64,000 nucleotides of DNA from Lysobacterales bacterium (GCA_016721015.1 JADKJL010000009.1:536695-600694), one strand, 5' to 3'; positions 19,637 to 32,500 are shown, numbered from the stretch's first letter. A program made the numbers and translations. Notes: a model not told the origin generated them from the sequence alone.

Positions 19637-20049
19637 CGCGTGCGGATCAGCTTGACCTGTTTCGGGCGCAGCGCGAACAGCACCGCATAGAGCACCAGCA
19701 GGATTGGTGGCGCCCAGTACAGAATCTTGACCCAGCCATGGCCACGACTGAAGTTCGAGTTGAGAACCAGATCCATCGCCACATTCGGATCCTCGATGAT
19801 CCGGGCATAGCCAGGACTGAGCGCATCGCCCATCAACTGCATACCGAGCTCGTGGAAAGCCTGGATCGCCGCATCGAGATAGCCGCCCAGGGCCATGTAG
19901 GTCGAAGCCAGGATCGCCTCGGAATGGGCCGATCGGGCAATCAGCGGGCCGACTTCGGGCAGATCCGGTACCGCCCCCCAAAGCACAAGGTCGAACAACA
20001 GGGTCAGCCCGAGTAGAACCAGGGCGATGATGTGCAGGTAACCTCTCAT
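19633..20049 (-). CDS. Small membrane protein of unknown function
   Basis: 138 residues from the ATG at 20049, chosen because GGAGG lies just upstream; the frame is open to 20277 but without support. Two transmembrane helices: IIALVLLGLTLLFDLVLWGAV near the start and ILYWAPPILLVLYAVLFAL near the end. Between them is a roughly 80-residue periplasmic or cytoplasmic loop rich in Ala, Glu and His. No family recognised. The tail is basic (RPKQVKLIRTR), suggesting a cytoplasmic C-terminus and hairpin topology. Confidence 0.75.
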   Translation of the reverse strand: MRGYLHIIALVLLGLTLLFDLVLWGAVPDLPEVGPLIARSAHSEAILASTYMALGGYLDAAIQAFHELGMQLMGDALSPGYARIIEDPNVAMDLVLNSNFSRGHGWVKILYWAPPILLVLYAVLFALRPKQVKLIRTR

Positions 20050-20236
20050 ATTCCCTCCATAACACGTCCAATCGACCGGGCCAGCCGCAAAGGCGGCGTA
20101 AACTGTGCTCCAGCGCACGGCGATACTTTCAGCCATCAGACATTCTCGCCGCGCTAGTGTGCCCGAAATCCCACGTATTGGTTCGTGAGAAAGCATGATC
20201 AAGAAACCGAACACCATCGGCTGAGTAATCCCTTCC

Positions 20237-22738
20237 ATGACCGGACCGCATTCCAACCAGGGACTCTCCGATAGCACAGCCCGGGAAGCCCTGCGCGAGC
20301 GCTGTCTGAGTCTGGTCAGGCGCTGGCAGCCATTGGCCCGCTCCGGATGGGATCACCACGCGGCCCGCCTGCTCGGCGAGGAAATTGACCAGATTGCCGC
20401 GACCAGCGAATCGCTCGGGCTGCAAGAGGTCAACAGCAACGCGCTGGAACTCGCTGCGTACCTGTGCTCGTTCATTGACGACAAGCTCGTTCCCAACGAG
20501 AACGCACTGGAAAACCTTGCCGGCATGGTCAACACCCTGGGCAGTGCGCTGAGCCAGTTGTCCGGTTCGACCACGGCCGATGTGCGTTCATTGCATGGCG
20601 AACTGATCGAAGCAGGTGATAGCGACACGCATGCTGTCGCTCCGCCGGTCGCCGCCGCACCTATCAACACCGATCCAACCTGGCTGCCGCGCGCGGCCTG
20701 CCTGCTCGGTGAAACGGTACGCGCCGCGCCAGGACTGGCGGCGGCGTTGCGTGAGCGCGACTATCAGGTCAACGAGTTCGACGACCTTGACGGCCTGCTC
20801 GAATTCCTGCGTGTCGCCCGACCCGGCGCGCTCTTGCTCGATGCGCGCGCGCTCAGCCATCTCGGGCGGATCCGTGCCCGCCTCGACGAAGGCAGCAATT
20901 TTGAGCTGCGTGCGCAACCGGCCTTGCTCGTGTTTTCAGGCAAGGGTGATCTTGGCGAGCGCCTGCTGGCGATGCGGGCGGGCGCGGCCGGGCTGTTCAG
21001 CACGCCGCTTGACTCGCTGCGCGTGATCGCCTGCCTCGATGACCTGCTCGTCCATGCAACGCAGACGCCCTGGCGCATCCTGTTGGCCGAGGCTGATCCG
21101 GTCGCCGCCAGCGAACGCGCGCGCTGGCTGGCCGAACGCGGCATGACCGTGCGACTCGCCCACAATGGTCAAGCCGCGCTTGCCGCGCTGCCGGATTTCC
21201 GTCCCGACGCGCTGGTCGTCGATCAGGAATTGTCCGATGTGCATGGCCTCGAATTGATCCAGCTCATCCGCGATCAGCCCGAGCACATGGCGCTGCCGAT
21301 CCTGTTGATGTCGGCCAGCAACGAAATCGGCCAGCGCTTCGATGCCATTGCGGCCGGCTGCGATGAAGTTCTGCAGAAGCCAGTCAAGGCGCGCCACCTG
21401 ACCCATGCGCTGCAATCCCGCCTGAATCGCGCGCGCCGCCTGCGCGAACTGCTCGGCTCCGGCAGCGGCAGCGATCCGCGCAACGGCCTGCACTCGCGTT
21501 CGGCGCTGATCGAGAAGCTGGCCACCGCCTCCGGTGATCGATCCGCCGCGCTGATGTGCATTGCCATCGACCGATCGCAGGCACTGCGCGAGAGCATCGG
21601 CATCAGCGGCCTGGCCACACTCGACAACCACATCGGCCAGTTGCTGCGCAGCCAGCTCGACGTCACCGACATCTCGGCGCACTACCAGGATTTCCACTAT
21701 TTCGTTCTGCTCCATCGTCGCTCACGCAGCGAAATGACAATGGCCGCCGAAGATATCCGCAGCGCACTGGCCGAACAGCCGTGGATGCACAATGGCAGCG
21801 ATCACTTGCTCACTGCGAGCATCGGCCTGGCCACGCTGGGCGGCGAACCGCTCAGCGTCGACACGATCGTCGGCCATGCCGAGGGTGCGCAGATCGCCGC
21901 CACCCACATGGGCGGCAATCGCGTGCTCTGGTACGAAGCCCGCGAAGCGGCCCTGCTGCCGAGTGATCCATTGCTGGCGGTGCGTGCGGTCATGGGACGC
22001 CGGCTCAAGGCCGAACAGGCGACCTTCGATTTCCTGCCGATCGTCCCGTTGGCTGGAAAGCTGAGCGGACAATTCGATCTGCGTTTTCGCGTCCTCAGTA
22101 CACAGAACCCCGGCGCCTCGATCGGCTACGACGAACTCGTTCCTGCGGCCACCGAAACCAACCAGCTCGCCGAGATTGACCGCCTGCTCCTGCAACACAC
22201 CCTCGAAATGCGCGGCGAGCAACTCAAGCGCGGCCGCCAACTGCGCATCTTCGTGCCGCAGTCGGTACCGAGCCTGCTCAGCGCCGACCTTTGCTGGTGG
22301 CTCGATCGCGAACTCAAAGCGCACCATCTTTCCGGCACCGGCCTCACCCTCAACCTGCCCTGTTCGCCACTGATCGATGCCGGCGAACGTGCGCGCGAAC
22401 GCATCGCCGAGTTGCGCAAGCTCGGCGTTCGCGTTTGTCTGAATGATTTCGGTCGCGACTGGGCGGCCGTGCACGCGCTGAAGTTGTTGCAAGCCGACTT
22501 CGTCCGCCTCGATCCGACCCTGGTTCACGAACTCGGCAGCATCCGCTCGATCGCCGACACCGTGCTTGCCCTCGTGCGCAAGGCCCATGCCGCCGGCGCA
22601 GCCGTGATCGCCCCGGAAGCCGACAACCTCAATCGCGCCCACCTGCTGCTCCGCCTCGGCGTCGACTACGCCGTCGGCCCGGCCTTCTCGCAGCCGCTCA
22701 GCCAACCCGACTTCGATTTCACCCGACCGCTCTGGTAA
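20237..22738 (+). CDS. Multidomain signalling protein: Hpt-like, two receiver-like, degenerate GGDEF and EAL
   Basis: 833 residues. A helical Hpt-like region (about 1-110) is followed by a pseudo-receiver (about 152-265), a full receiver (about 279-391, phospho-acceptor D329 in VVDQELSD, Lys in LQKPVK), then GGDEF- and EAL-type domains. Both output domains look catalytically dead. The GGDEF position reads YQDFHYF. In the EAL domain the EAL signature is replaced by FDLRFRV, DDFG by NDFGRDW and the KID metal site by VRLDP, although the ending VDYAVGPAFSQPL is typical. It probably binds c-di-GMP or protein partners, as FimX-like proteins do, rather than making or breaking c-di-GMP. Confidence 0.85.
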   Translation: MTGPHSNQGLSDSTAREALRERCLSLVRRWQPLARSGWDHHAARLLGEEIDQIAATSESLGLQEVNSNALELAAYLCSFIDDKLVPNENALENLAGMVNTLGSALSQLSGSTTADVRSLHGELIEAGDSDTHAVAPPVAAAPINTDPTWLPRAACLLGETVRAAPGLAAALRERDYQVNEFDDLDGLLEFLRVARPGALLLDARALSHLGRIRARLDEGSNFELRAQPALLVFSGKGDLGERLLAMRAGAAGLFSTPLDSLRVIACLDDLLVHATQTPWRILLAEADPVAASERARWLAERGMTVRLAHNGQAALAALPDFRPDALVVDQELSDVHGLELIQLIRDQPEHMALPILLMSASNEIGQRFDAIAAGCDEVLQKPVKARHLTHALQSRLNRARRLRELLGSGSGSDPRNGLHSRSALIEKLATASGDRSAALMCIAIDRSQALRESIGISGLATLDNHIGQLLRSQLDVTDISAHYQDFHYFVLLHRRSRSEMTMAAEDIRSALAEQPWMHNGSDHLLTASIGLATLGGEPLSVDTIVGHAEGAQIAATHMGGNRVLWYEAREAALLPSDPLLAVRAVMGRRLKAEQATFDFLPIVPLAGKLSGQFDLRFRVLSTQNPGASIGYDELVPAATETNQLAEIDRLLLQHTLEMRGEQLKRGRQLRIFVPQSVPSLLSADLCWWLDRELKAHHLSGTGLTLNLPCSPLIDAGERARERIAELRKLGVRVCLNDFGRDWAAVHALKLLQADFVRLDPTLVHELGSIRSIADTVLALVRKAHAAGAAVIAPEADNLNRAHLLLRLGVDYAVGPAFSQPLSQPDFDFTRPLW

Positions 22739-23070
22739 CTCTCGGCCACCACGCGCCAAAGCTCGATCCAGGTCAACACCCCAGATCGCCAGTCCATGGC
22801 CAATTCGAATACTTTTTCATTGACATCTAAAGCGATAGGTATGTATTTTCCCAGATTGGGGTATATGCACCAACACGGTTATGATCCGCGCTTGATCTGT
22901 TGACTGCACCACACGGGGGTGTAATGCGGTCACCAAGTACGTTTCCAGATGCGTTTCCGGCACGCCCTCTCGATGCGGGCGCCATGCACCTGTTCCGACT
23001 ATTTGACATTTGAAGCAGGAGCTTCGCGCGGTTCACGATTGACATCGCGGCGACATGGGAGAACTTCGCA
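22739..23070 (+). promoter_or_regulatory. Leader region and candidate promoter of the 29-kb giant-protein unit
   Basis: A sigma70-like promoter is visible: TTGACA at 22820-22825, an 18-base spacer, and TATTTT at 22844-22849 preceded by TG. Transcription would start near 22856, leaving a leader of about 215 bases. Within it 22902-22931 can fold into an imperfect hairpin (7 bp, a CC/AA mismatch, 4 bp, loop GGGG). The region is more AT-rich than its surroundings. No riboswitch consensus was recognised. Confidence 0.5.
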
Positions 23071-23481
23071 ATGCCACGCTTTGCCTTGTATTCGATCCTG
23101 GCCACTTTTTGCCTGGGCGCACTCGTTGATTCGGGCACCCAGGCACAAGAGCGTTCCAGCGGGCAATACCTTGTGTTGGCAATCGCCGTCGATGTTCAGT
23201 CAGCCGTCCTTCGTGATCCATCCGGAAATACCCACCTTTACGGAATCGGCGACTTGCTGCCTGGCGGTCAGTGGCGTGTGATCTCCGCCAGTTCCTTCTC
23301 CCTGGAGCTTCAGGCAGCAGACCGTCTACACGGCAGCGTGGTCAATTTGCGGCTTCGCGCAGGGGATGCTTTCGACCCGCAGACGCTAAGCGCTTCGCTT
23401 CAACGGGAAGGCGAGCCTCTCTACGGTGCCGAACGGATGGTCCAGCGCAAGACTGCCAAATCATCGCCTGAAAGGAACTGA
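23071..23481 (+). CDS. Small exported protein, first gene of the giant unit
   Basis: 136 residues with a signal peptide (FALYSILATFCLGALVDSGTQAQ). The mature part (about 28-136) is beta-rich: VDVQSAVLRDPSGNTHLYGIGDLLPGGQWRVISASSFSLEL. This resembles the periplasmic HR/PilP-type domains that read and present a short beta strand, but the match is by pattern only. A GGGAGA lies ahead of the ATG. It ends 25 bases before the giant gene, with no terminator between, so co-transcription is likely. A chaperone or secretion-accessory role for the next protein is inference. Confidence 0.65.
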   Translation: MPRFALYSILATFCLGALVDSGTQAQERSSGQYLVLAIAVDVQSAVLRDPSGNTHLYGIGDLLPGGQWRVISASSFSLELQAADRLHGSVVNLRLRAGDAFDPQTLSASLQREGEPLYGAERMVQRKTAKSSPERN

Positions 23482-23506
23482 CCCAGGCGATTCAGGGACG
23501 AAGAAC

Positions 23507-26500
23507 ATGAATGAATCAAGAAACCCGTGGTTGCGCCTGGTCACATTCTGCGTCGGCCTGCTTGTGGCCGGTGCCACGGCATTCGCGGACGAGCTTCCTC
23601 TGACCAACTGCCTTGAGCAGCTTCGGCCGGTCGACGTTTCGCAGCTGCGCGCGTTCGCCGCCTCGATCGGCCCCTCCAGCAATACCGGCAATCTCACGAT
23701 CATCGAATTTGACGGCGCATATGACCGAGGCCTGGCAGAACCACGCCAACTCGTTGCACAACGCTTCTATCAGGATCACCCCGATGACTACGATTTCCTG
23801 ATCGTATTCACAACCTTTGAGTTCGAAACGGCCGGTGCGCACGCGTTCTACAACGGCATCCAAAATGATACAAGTGGCATCGGATTGCCGCTATATGACA
23901 ATAGCACCGGTTTCGGCAGCGATGGGCGCCTGCAGGGCTATATCGACATGGCCGCCCTGTCTCGCAACTCGTTCGTGCCACAGAACCCAAGCTTCCAGTT
24001 CACCTTGCAGGTTATTGCTCACGAACTCATGCATCGCTGGGGCTCGCAGCTTGGGTTTCGCGACGCCAACGGCAATCCGAGTGCCGACTTGATAGGCCCG
24101 GATCAGGTCCACTGGAGTTATTTTCTCGATACCGATGCGTCCGTCATGTACGGCAATGACTGGAATATGCGCGCCGATGGTTCATTTGAATCTGTCGCCA
24201 TTCGCCAGCGTTTCAGTCCGCTCGATCTTTACTCGGCCGGTCTTTATGCGGCCAGCGAGGTTCCACCATTCAACCTGATCCGCGGCGGCACCGGCAGCGC
24301 AACGGATCCACCTCGCCTGGGCGCGGTCAGCGGAGGCCATCTCGAATCCATCTCGATAGATCAGGTCATCGCGGAATCGGGCCCGCGCAGTCCAATGGCT
24401 GCTCAGGCGCAAAAGGATTTCCGCGCCGCCTTCATACTCCTCAAACGTCCGGGTGAGCAGGTCAGCGCAGCAACGACTCTGGCGCTGGAACAACTGCGAA
24501 CGCGTGCGCAGCAATATTTTTCACAGATCACGCGCAGCCGCGCGAACCTGCGAATCTTCACGACCCCCGATCAAGTCACCGGTCCCGGGCTTCCGCAGAT
24601 TCTGATCGGATCAGGGGCAACCGCGACGCCCCCCGGTATCGCGGCGGCAATCGCGTGGCTGGAGGCGCGCCAGCTGGCGGACGGACACTGGCAGGATCAT
24701 CCATCGACTGCGCTGCGCGACACGATTGCCGCGGTAGAGGCGCTGCAAGAGCTGCATCCAGGATTTGCAGGCCTGCCTGCCGCGCGCGGCTGGATCGCCA
24801 TGCAGACTCCGGTCAACCTTGACGACACTACACGGCGATGGGCACTCGATGCATCCATCGCCGACGATGCGACTATCGCGCAGGCGCGGACTGACAGCGG
24901 CTGGGCATTGATCCCGGACTGGCACTCGTCCAGCTACGACACGGCCCTGATCGCTGAAACACGAGCCTCTCACGGCAGCGCTTCGATCTCGCTTGCCCCA
25001 ACCCTGGCGTCGCTGACGGCGTTCCAGCGCACCGATGGCGCATTCGCGCACGTAGCCAGTGGGCGAGGTCGCGTCACGACGACGGCGCGGGCCGCGGCGG
25101 CCTTGGCTGCATTGCCGGACCCCATTTTCAATAGCGCACGCGGACGAGCAGTCGGCTGGCTGGAGCAGCGTCTGCTTGATTACGACGGCACGTCGAACAA
25201 TGGTTTGCTGACACTCTCAGATTTCGTCGAACTGTACGTCCGTGCTGGAACCGTTCCCTTGTCGGGTGTTGGCGCGGAAACCATCCGGCAACGGATTCGT
25301 ACCACCCAGCAAGTCGCCGGTGACTGGTCGGGCAGTGTCTATCTGACCGCAACGGCGGCACTCGCGCGTGCCCGCGACCAGCGCGGCAATCTTGCCGTTG
25401 TGGGATCGCCGACCGCCACGCCCGCATCGCCATCGGATGGTCAGCGCGTGCTTCTCAGCGCAACCGTCATCAATAGCGGCAACGTTCCGGTTCCGGCGTC
25501 GGTACTGCGCTGGTTCAACGGCGATCCCGACCAGGGTGGCACGCAGATTGGCACTGATCTGGCAGTGCCCAGCCTCAGCGCCAATGCGCGCGTGACGATC
25601 CCGACGGACTGGAGTACGACCGCACAAGCCGGTGTGCGCAACCTCTGGCTTGTGCTCGACGCGACCGATCTGGTTGAGGAAACAAGCGAGCTGGACAATC
25701 GCGCCGAGCTCGTCGTGACGGTACAGCCGCCGTCATCCCAAGCCGACCTCACCCTCGACGAAAGTGATGCTCACTTCACTCCCGGCTCGGTGACTTCGCT
25801 GCCGAGCCAGGTGCAACTGACCGCTTCGCTGCGCAATATCGGCCTGCAAGCGGCGAACTCGGCCCTGGTTCGACTTTCGGTGGTCCGCAACGGTCAGAGA
25901 ACCACGCTGGCCGAGACGCGCGTTGATGTACCGCCTCAATCGCAGACTCCTGTCGCATTCGAATTTGCTGCGACGACTGCCGAGACTCTGCATCTGGTTC
26001 TGGAAGCCGACCCAACGCAGGAGATTGCCGAAGGGTCGGACGACAACAACAGCATTGCGCTCGCACTTCCCTACGGCCCATCACTCGATCTGGAGCTGAC
26101 CGACGCCGATCTTGGATTCGACGCGGGCTCCTCATCGATGGTGGGGCGTGACATGCGCTTTGCTGTGCATCTGCACAACCGAGGCACCATCGATTCGCCA
26201 TTGGCGCAGATTCAAGCCGAAATCGTGCAGGGCGGCACGCACTATCCGCTGGTCGTCAGTGCCGCGCAGGTGCCAGCAGGACAGTCAATCGTGCGCGTGC
26301 TGACCTGGCGGCCGTCAATTCCAGGAAACGCGCAACTGCAGGTGATGATCGACCCGCTCAATCAGCTGGTCGAGACGCGCGAAGACAACAACAACGCGCA
26401 GTTCGATTTCACCGTTGCCGACGCCACCCAAGCCGACCTGACCATCGTCAGCAGTTCGGTCGCGTTCACGCCTGAAATTGCGCTGCAAGGGCAGCCGCTG

Positions 26501-29500
26501 ACGGCTACCTTGAATGTGCGAAATCTCGGTCAGGATCTGAATCAGCCGTTCAGCGTAGGCCTGTATGCGAGCGATCCCCGTCTCGGCGCTGCGCCGCTGG
26601 TCGAAGTGCAGGTAGCGGCCGGACTTGGCGCTGGCGCCGAAACACCGGTGATGCTCCATGTTGACGACTGGCCATTGTCCGGCGACACCAATCTGTTCCT
26701 GGTGGTCGATGCGGCTTCCTTGATTGCCGAAAGCGACGAAGATAACAATCACGTCGTCAAACTCCTGCGTTCATTGGCCTTGCCCGACCTCGCCGTCTCC
26801 CTCGCGGGAATTACCTTGACACCGGCGTTGCCAGTTGCTGGTGAGGCCGTGCAAGCGCGGGTGACGGTGCGCAATCTCGGTGCGCAGGATGCAGCGAGCT
26901 TCAGCGTCAGACTCTACGAAGGTGACGTTGCCTCCGGCACCGAAGTGCCCAGTGCGCAAACCATCCCGGCCCTCGCGGCCGGCGCATCCACCGAGCTGAT
27001 CTGGAACTGGACGCTCGGACTCGCCAGCAATGCCCGACAGGTCACCGTGTCCGTCGACAGCGAAGGCGCCGTTCGCGAAGGCAGTACCGACAACAACATC
27101 GCCATGCTGCCGTTCGATGTACAGAACGCAAACTTCTTCGCCAGTGAACGCTATATTTCGCCGAATGGCGACGGTATCAAGGACGCGACCGCGGTCGTCA
27201 TCCGCCTTGAACAGAACGAGCCGTCAAGCATGCGCGTGCTCAATGGCGCGCAGTACGTGGTGCGGGATTTTGGTGCGGTAAGCATCGACAGCGCGTTGCG
27301 CGGACAAGTGGTCTGGGACGGCCGCGACGATCGCGGTCGAATCGTTGCAGATGGCGACTATCGCGTGACGGCGTTCTCGGCCAGCCAGCAGGTGCTAGGA
27401 AGCACGGTGGTTACGGTTGACAACAATCGATCGTCTGTACTGGAGGCGATCGATACTCCACACGCCGTTAGCGGCCAGATGCCGGGCGGAGCTGACGTGA
27501 AGCTGTTTCCGCAAGCGAGCCCACGCTTCGGTCAGGTTTGGGGCCGCTACTGGATCGACGGAACGAGCGATAACGGAATCTATCGCGCCGATACGCTTTT
27601 CCGCACTCGCGAACCAATTGTTTCGATTCCGTGGCTGAAGGTCAGACGAGCCAGCCTCGGACTGACTGAAAGCCACATCGTATCAGCCGAGCTGAGCCCC
27701 GATGGGCAAACCCTTGCGTTTGTTATCTGGGACAAGAAAGACGATTGGACACAGGATTCACTATGGACGATCGACGTTGATCAGGTCGACACACCGGTTC
27801 GTGTGCCCCTGCCGCCCTCGACTGTCTTCTGGGAAGACATGCTGGTCTTTCTCGATGCCTCGCATGTTCTGCTTCGTAACGCAGGCTCCGCAGGTCAGTT
27901 GATGGTCGTCGATCTCCATAGCGGCTCAATACAGCCGTTCAGGCACACAACGACCGATTACATAAGAAAGATCGAGGTCATACCCGACGGTGTCCTGATC
28001 ACCGATCAACCGGGCAACCTTACGTTCTACTCATTCGATTCCAGTCGCCCCGGACTACTCCTTGATCCGGCTTCCGAAGACTGGGATCAGGAAACGGCGT
28101 TCGAGCTTTCACCGAACAAGCGCTCGATGGCGATCCACGTGCGTTCGGAGAGCCGCGAGGCGATCGAACTGGTGGAGTTTGCAAGTGGCTTGCGCAAGGT
28201 AATGATCGAGCTTGAGCCGACCGTGTTTACCGACTCACGCGCACCCCACAGCCGAATTCAGCCGCACTTGCTCGAATTTGGATGGCTGCAAAGCGAAGGC
28301 GTGTTGCTGGTGTCCGACGGTCGAAATCGAGCGTTGAAGATCTTCGACGCGAGCGGCCTGCAAATCAGTGACCGGCAATTCGGAAACCTGGGTCGAACGG
28401 GCAACTATGCCAATCCGCCGGAGACCGTGGTTGTCGGGTCTGTTCCTGCACCTCGCGGAAACGGCTGGAATTTTCCACTCGATGGCTATACCACTTTCGA
28501 TTGTCCGCGGTACTACGCGGATGGAGGATTCGGCGTCGAGCGCCAAGCCTTCGATCCGACCAATGGCCGGTTGTATCTGAGTCTGGGCGAGAAGGCTATC
28601 ACTCTGGAAACCGGCGAAGCCGTTTATCTGAATCAAAGGGATGGCATCGTTGAAGAGCACAGCGTCCAGCTGTTCGGCAACGACTCACGGATTGAGTTTT
28701 CCGGGAGCAGCCTGGAGCTTGAACTTGAATCGGATAACACACGTTTCCCACTGGTGCCGAATTGTCCCGACGACCATTCGCCCGCTTGGCCGTTGATGAT
28801 CTTCGCTGATGGTGCCCGTATTCAACAAGACGGCCGAATCGAAACCTTGTCGGGCGGCGTTTCGTCAAAGCCATGGCCATACGCAAAGCTCGTGCAACAG
28901 GTGTGGCCTGACGATTCACGATTGCTGCTCAGCAATAACAGAGTAGTCACTTCGCTGCTCAATGGCAGTGCCGTATTGAAAGCCCAGAATGTGGGTCGGG
29001 GGATCCAGCTCTATGGAGTAGCTGCCGATCGGAATTTCGCCTACTACGAACTTGATTGGGCACCCATCGACAATCCCGAACAATGGAATGTGCTGACAAC
29101 CGCCAGTTCCGACGAAATCTTCATGGAGGAATTCCTCACATGGGTGCCGCCACAGCCAGGGACATTCAAGATTCGCCTGCGCGTTGTCGATCGGGCTGGG
29201 AATTCCACGTTTGCGGCCACGACCGCATCGTCATTCGTTGTCTCGCCTATCGACTCCTTTACGGTGACACCGCGCTTCTTTTCGCCAAATGGTGATGGTG
29301 TTCAGGATGAAGCCGTCGTCAGGTATCGCGTTCGCCAGCCGGCAACGCTCGACTTTCGAATCGAGGACGCGAATGGCCAGGTAATCAAATCTGTCGATGT
29401 GACCTATGGTGCCTCCGATCTCGGCGCCCATGAGTTCCGCTGGGACGGACGGGATGAGAGTGGTGCGGTGGTGCCCGACGGGCGCTATCGATTGCGCGTT

Positions 29501-32500
29501 GTCGGATTTGCCGTCTGGCTGGTAGTAGACAATACCGAACCCGAAATCGCGGGCAAACTGATCCAGGCCTATCGGCAGAACTGCGCACTCGTCAACAGCA
29601 GGAATGATTGCCGCGTCCTGATCGCTCCGACGGTTCGCTACGCCGTCGACGAATCGAACCTGGACATCCTGCGCGTTGAATCGGCATTACCCGGAACCAA
29701 CGATTGGGAAGACGCCTCGGGATTGCTAAAGAAGAACCAACTGGATGGTCGCCCGGTAACCGATGAAGGTGCCTGGCTGGATCGTGTTATTCAATTGCAG
29801 AATTTCGCCGGGCGCCGCTTGCGTCTGCTCGCCATAGATCGGGGCGGCAACCGGCGCACGCTGCCGTTGGGCAACGCGGTCGAGGGCCTCTGGCTGCAAG
29901 CGGAAGACCCTCTGCGATCGGCGGTGGGGCAGCTTGTCGCAAGATTTCAGTATCAGCCACAGCCCTTCGAAGATGTTTCTGCGGTTGCCGGCTTGTTGCC
30001 GAACACGGTGTTCAAGGAAATCAAACCCCATTGGCTGGTGGCAGCAGACGGAGCCCTAGGTCTTGTCCAGGTATCGGTTGAGACCTCGCCAGAGGAGGAT
30101 CCAGAGTCATGGACAGAAAGGGGGGCGTATCCGATCGAGTACCAGACGGAATGGTTGGGCACAATTTCTGATGCCGCTGGACAGCGCTCAATCAATTTGC
30201 CACTCATTACCGATCTTCTTGAGATCAACAAGATCTATCTGGTTCGTCTGCGAGGCACCCGTGTCGATGGTTCCGTAGTGTTATCCAATATCGGTAAAAT
30301 AGCGCTCATTCCAGAACCAACCAACGGCGACGGCAGCGGCGGTGGCGACGGGGGCGCTTCCTCCTCCGGATTCATATCTTTCTTCCCCGTCTTGCGTGAT
30401 CAGTGCAATGGCGCTCCATCCGGCGAGATCGGCTTGAGCTACAGCGTGGGCATGGCTGATCTTCGGTCTGTCCGAATCAGCTATGTAGATGGCAATACCT
30501 TGCTTCGGGTCACGGCGCTTGAAACAGGTGAGCCAGGGGGGGCGCTACATATTCCGATCGACGGCTGGCCGGAAGGGCGCTACGAAGCAACGCTGGAGGC
30601 AGACTCGGGCAGTGGATATGTACTCCTGGCGACGGAATACTTTACCGTGGAGACTGCGCCGCCTGTCATCGACCTAATTCAACCCGCAGCCGGCGATCGA
30701 ATCTGTGCGCTTGATACGGTGGTTCCCGTAACGCAGCAATCCACGCAGGCCATCGTAGCGAGCTTCGACGTGGTATCTGCCGGAATGGTCGGCTATCAGC
30801 TTGAGATTGGGCAAGGACAAACGCCGCTCGGCTGGGAATGTCTCACCTCGGGCGGAGACTACCGATACGTGCCTGGACCGGGTTGGTCTGATGTGCCCGC
30901 GACGCATATTGAATGCCCAGACCATCTGACTGAAGTCACGACATTTCTTGGCTCGTCTGCCTATGTCAATAAAGCGCCAATCTATCAGCGTCCGCCTCGA
31001 ACAGATTTTGCGCCGTACAACGGACTCGCATCGCTCCGACTCAAGGCGACTAATTGGTCCGGCGGGAGCGTTTGCGCCGCTACGACAGTCCTTGTCGACT
31101 CGGTCGCCGAGCTGACCGAGAAGATCCCGCCCACCCGGCAATTGATGGTCGGTGAGGGTAGCCCGGTAGGGATTGGTTCAAATGACAGCAATGGATTCGG
31201 AACGGCGATTTTCCATTTGCATGCCAACGAGGAACTCGACATACGCTCGGAAGTACACCGGGCTTATTTTTCTCCAAGCGGGCAACTGGCACTTGAAGAG
31301 CCGGTGCTGGGAGTCATTGCGGACCTGACAAGTATCAATGGCGATTTCGATATCACCTGGGATGGAAGAGTCGTTGGCACCCTGGTCGGCGATGGTTTGT
31401 ATGGCGTGCGCGTCAGCGCTTCCGATGGCTGCGCTCATGCAAAGAATCTCGACTACGCGGTTCATGTTGATACAACTCCTCCGTCAATTGAAATAACAGC
31501 ACCTCGGCAGGGTGAATCAATAGCGCTGGGAACAGTGGAAATTTCCGCTACGACGGATGATCCCCTCTTAGCGGGCTGGACCCTCGATGTGGCAAGTTCA
31601 GCGTTCGCCGGATCGTGGCGCCGACTTGCACAAGGGTCGGATTCGTCATCCATTCCGCGTGTTCTTGCCCAGTGGCAGCGCCTCGACGCGGTTGGGCCTG
31701 CGCACATTCGCTTACGCGCCTTTGATCTGCTCGGAAACACAAGCGAAACCGTCATTGACATTGAACTGTTGGCACCGCCGCAACTGATTGTCTCCGCTTC
31801 GACACAGCCTTTATTGTTCTCGCCGAATGGCGATGGTGTCCTTGATGTCAGTCAGGTGCTGGTCGGATTGCAGCAGCCGGTCACGCTCGACGTGATCGCA
31901 GCGGGGGGGACGCTGTTCAGCGGAGCGGCGCCAGCGGGCGCTGTAAGCTACGACTGGGATGGCCGAAATGCTGCAAACACGATCGTTGCTGACGGCGACT
32001 ATCCCGTCAGCATTCACGCGACGGATCCGCAGGGAATTGCTTCGCCGGAAACTGTGTTGCTTACGGTATCCGTCGACAACACGCCGCCAGCCGTCGAATT
32101 CCTGCAGCCTTCGGGTGCGTTTGCGAATGCCGAAGTTGGTGCGCGGGTGCGCATCAGCGACGCCCATCTGGTCGAATACAGCATCTCGCTCAAGCGCCTG
32201 TCCGATGGGGTCATCGTCGCCAGCACCCAAGGGACACAATCGGGCGAATTCCCGCTGCTTGCGCTGGTCGATCAGGCCGAAGGCGACTATCAGTTCTCTG
32301 CGGAAGCGCGTGATGGAGCCGGCAATCGTTCGCAACGTGAGCTGACATTCACCCTCGACAAGACCTTGCCTGGCGTCGATCTGGTGACTCCTGCGGATGG
32401 CGCGGCACTTGCGGCCGCCGTTGCCACTTCCGTGCGCGGCAGCGTCAGCGACGACCACCTGGCGTCGTTTACGCTTGCGCTGGCACCCGAGTCCATCGAA

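Noticed and set aside
22856..23070. c-di-GMP (GEMM) or other riboswitch in the leader of the giant unit
   Set aside because: The hairpin lacks the conserved riboswitch core sequences I could check by eye.
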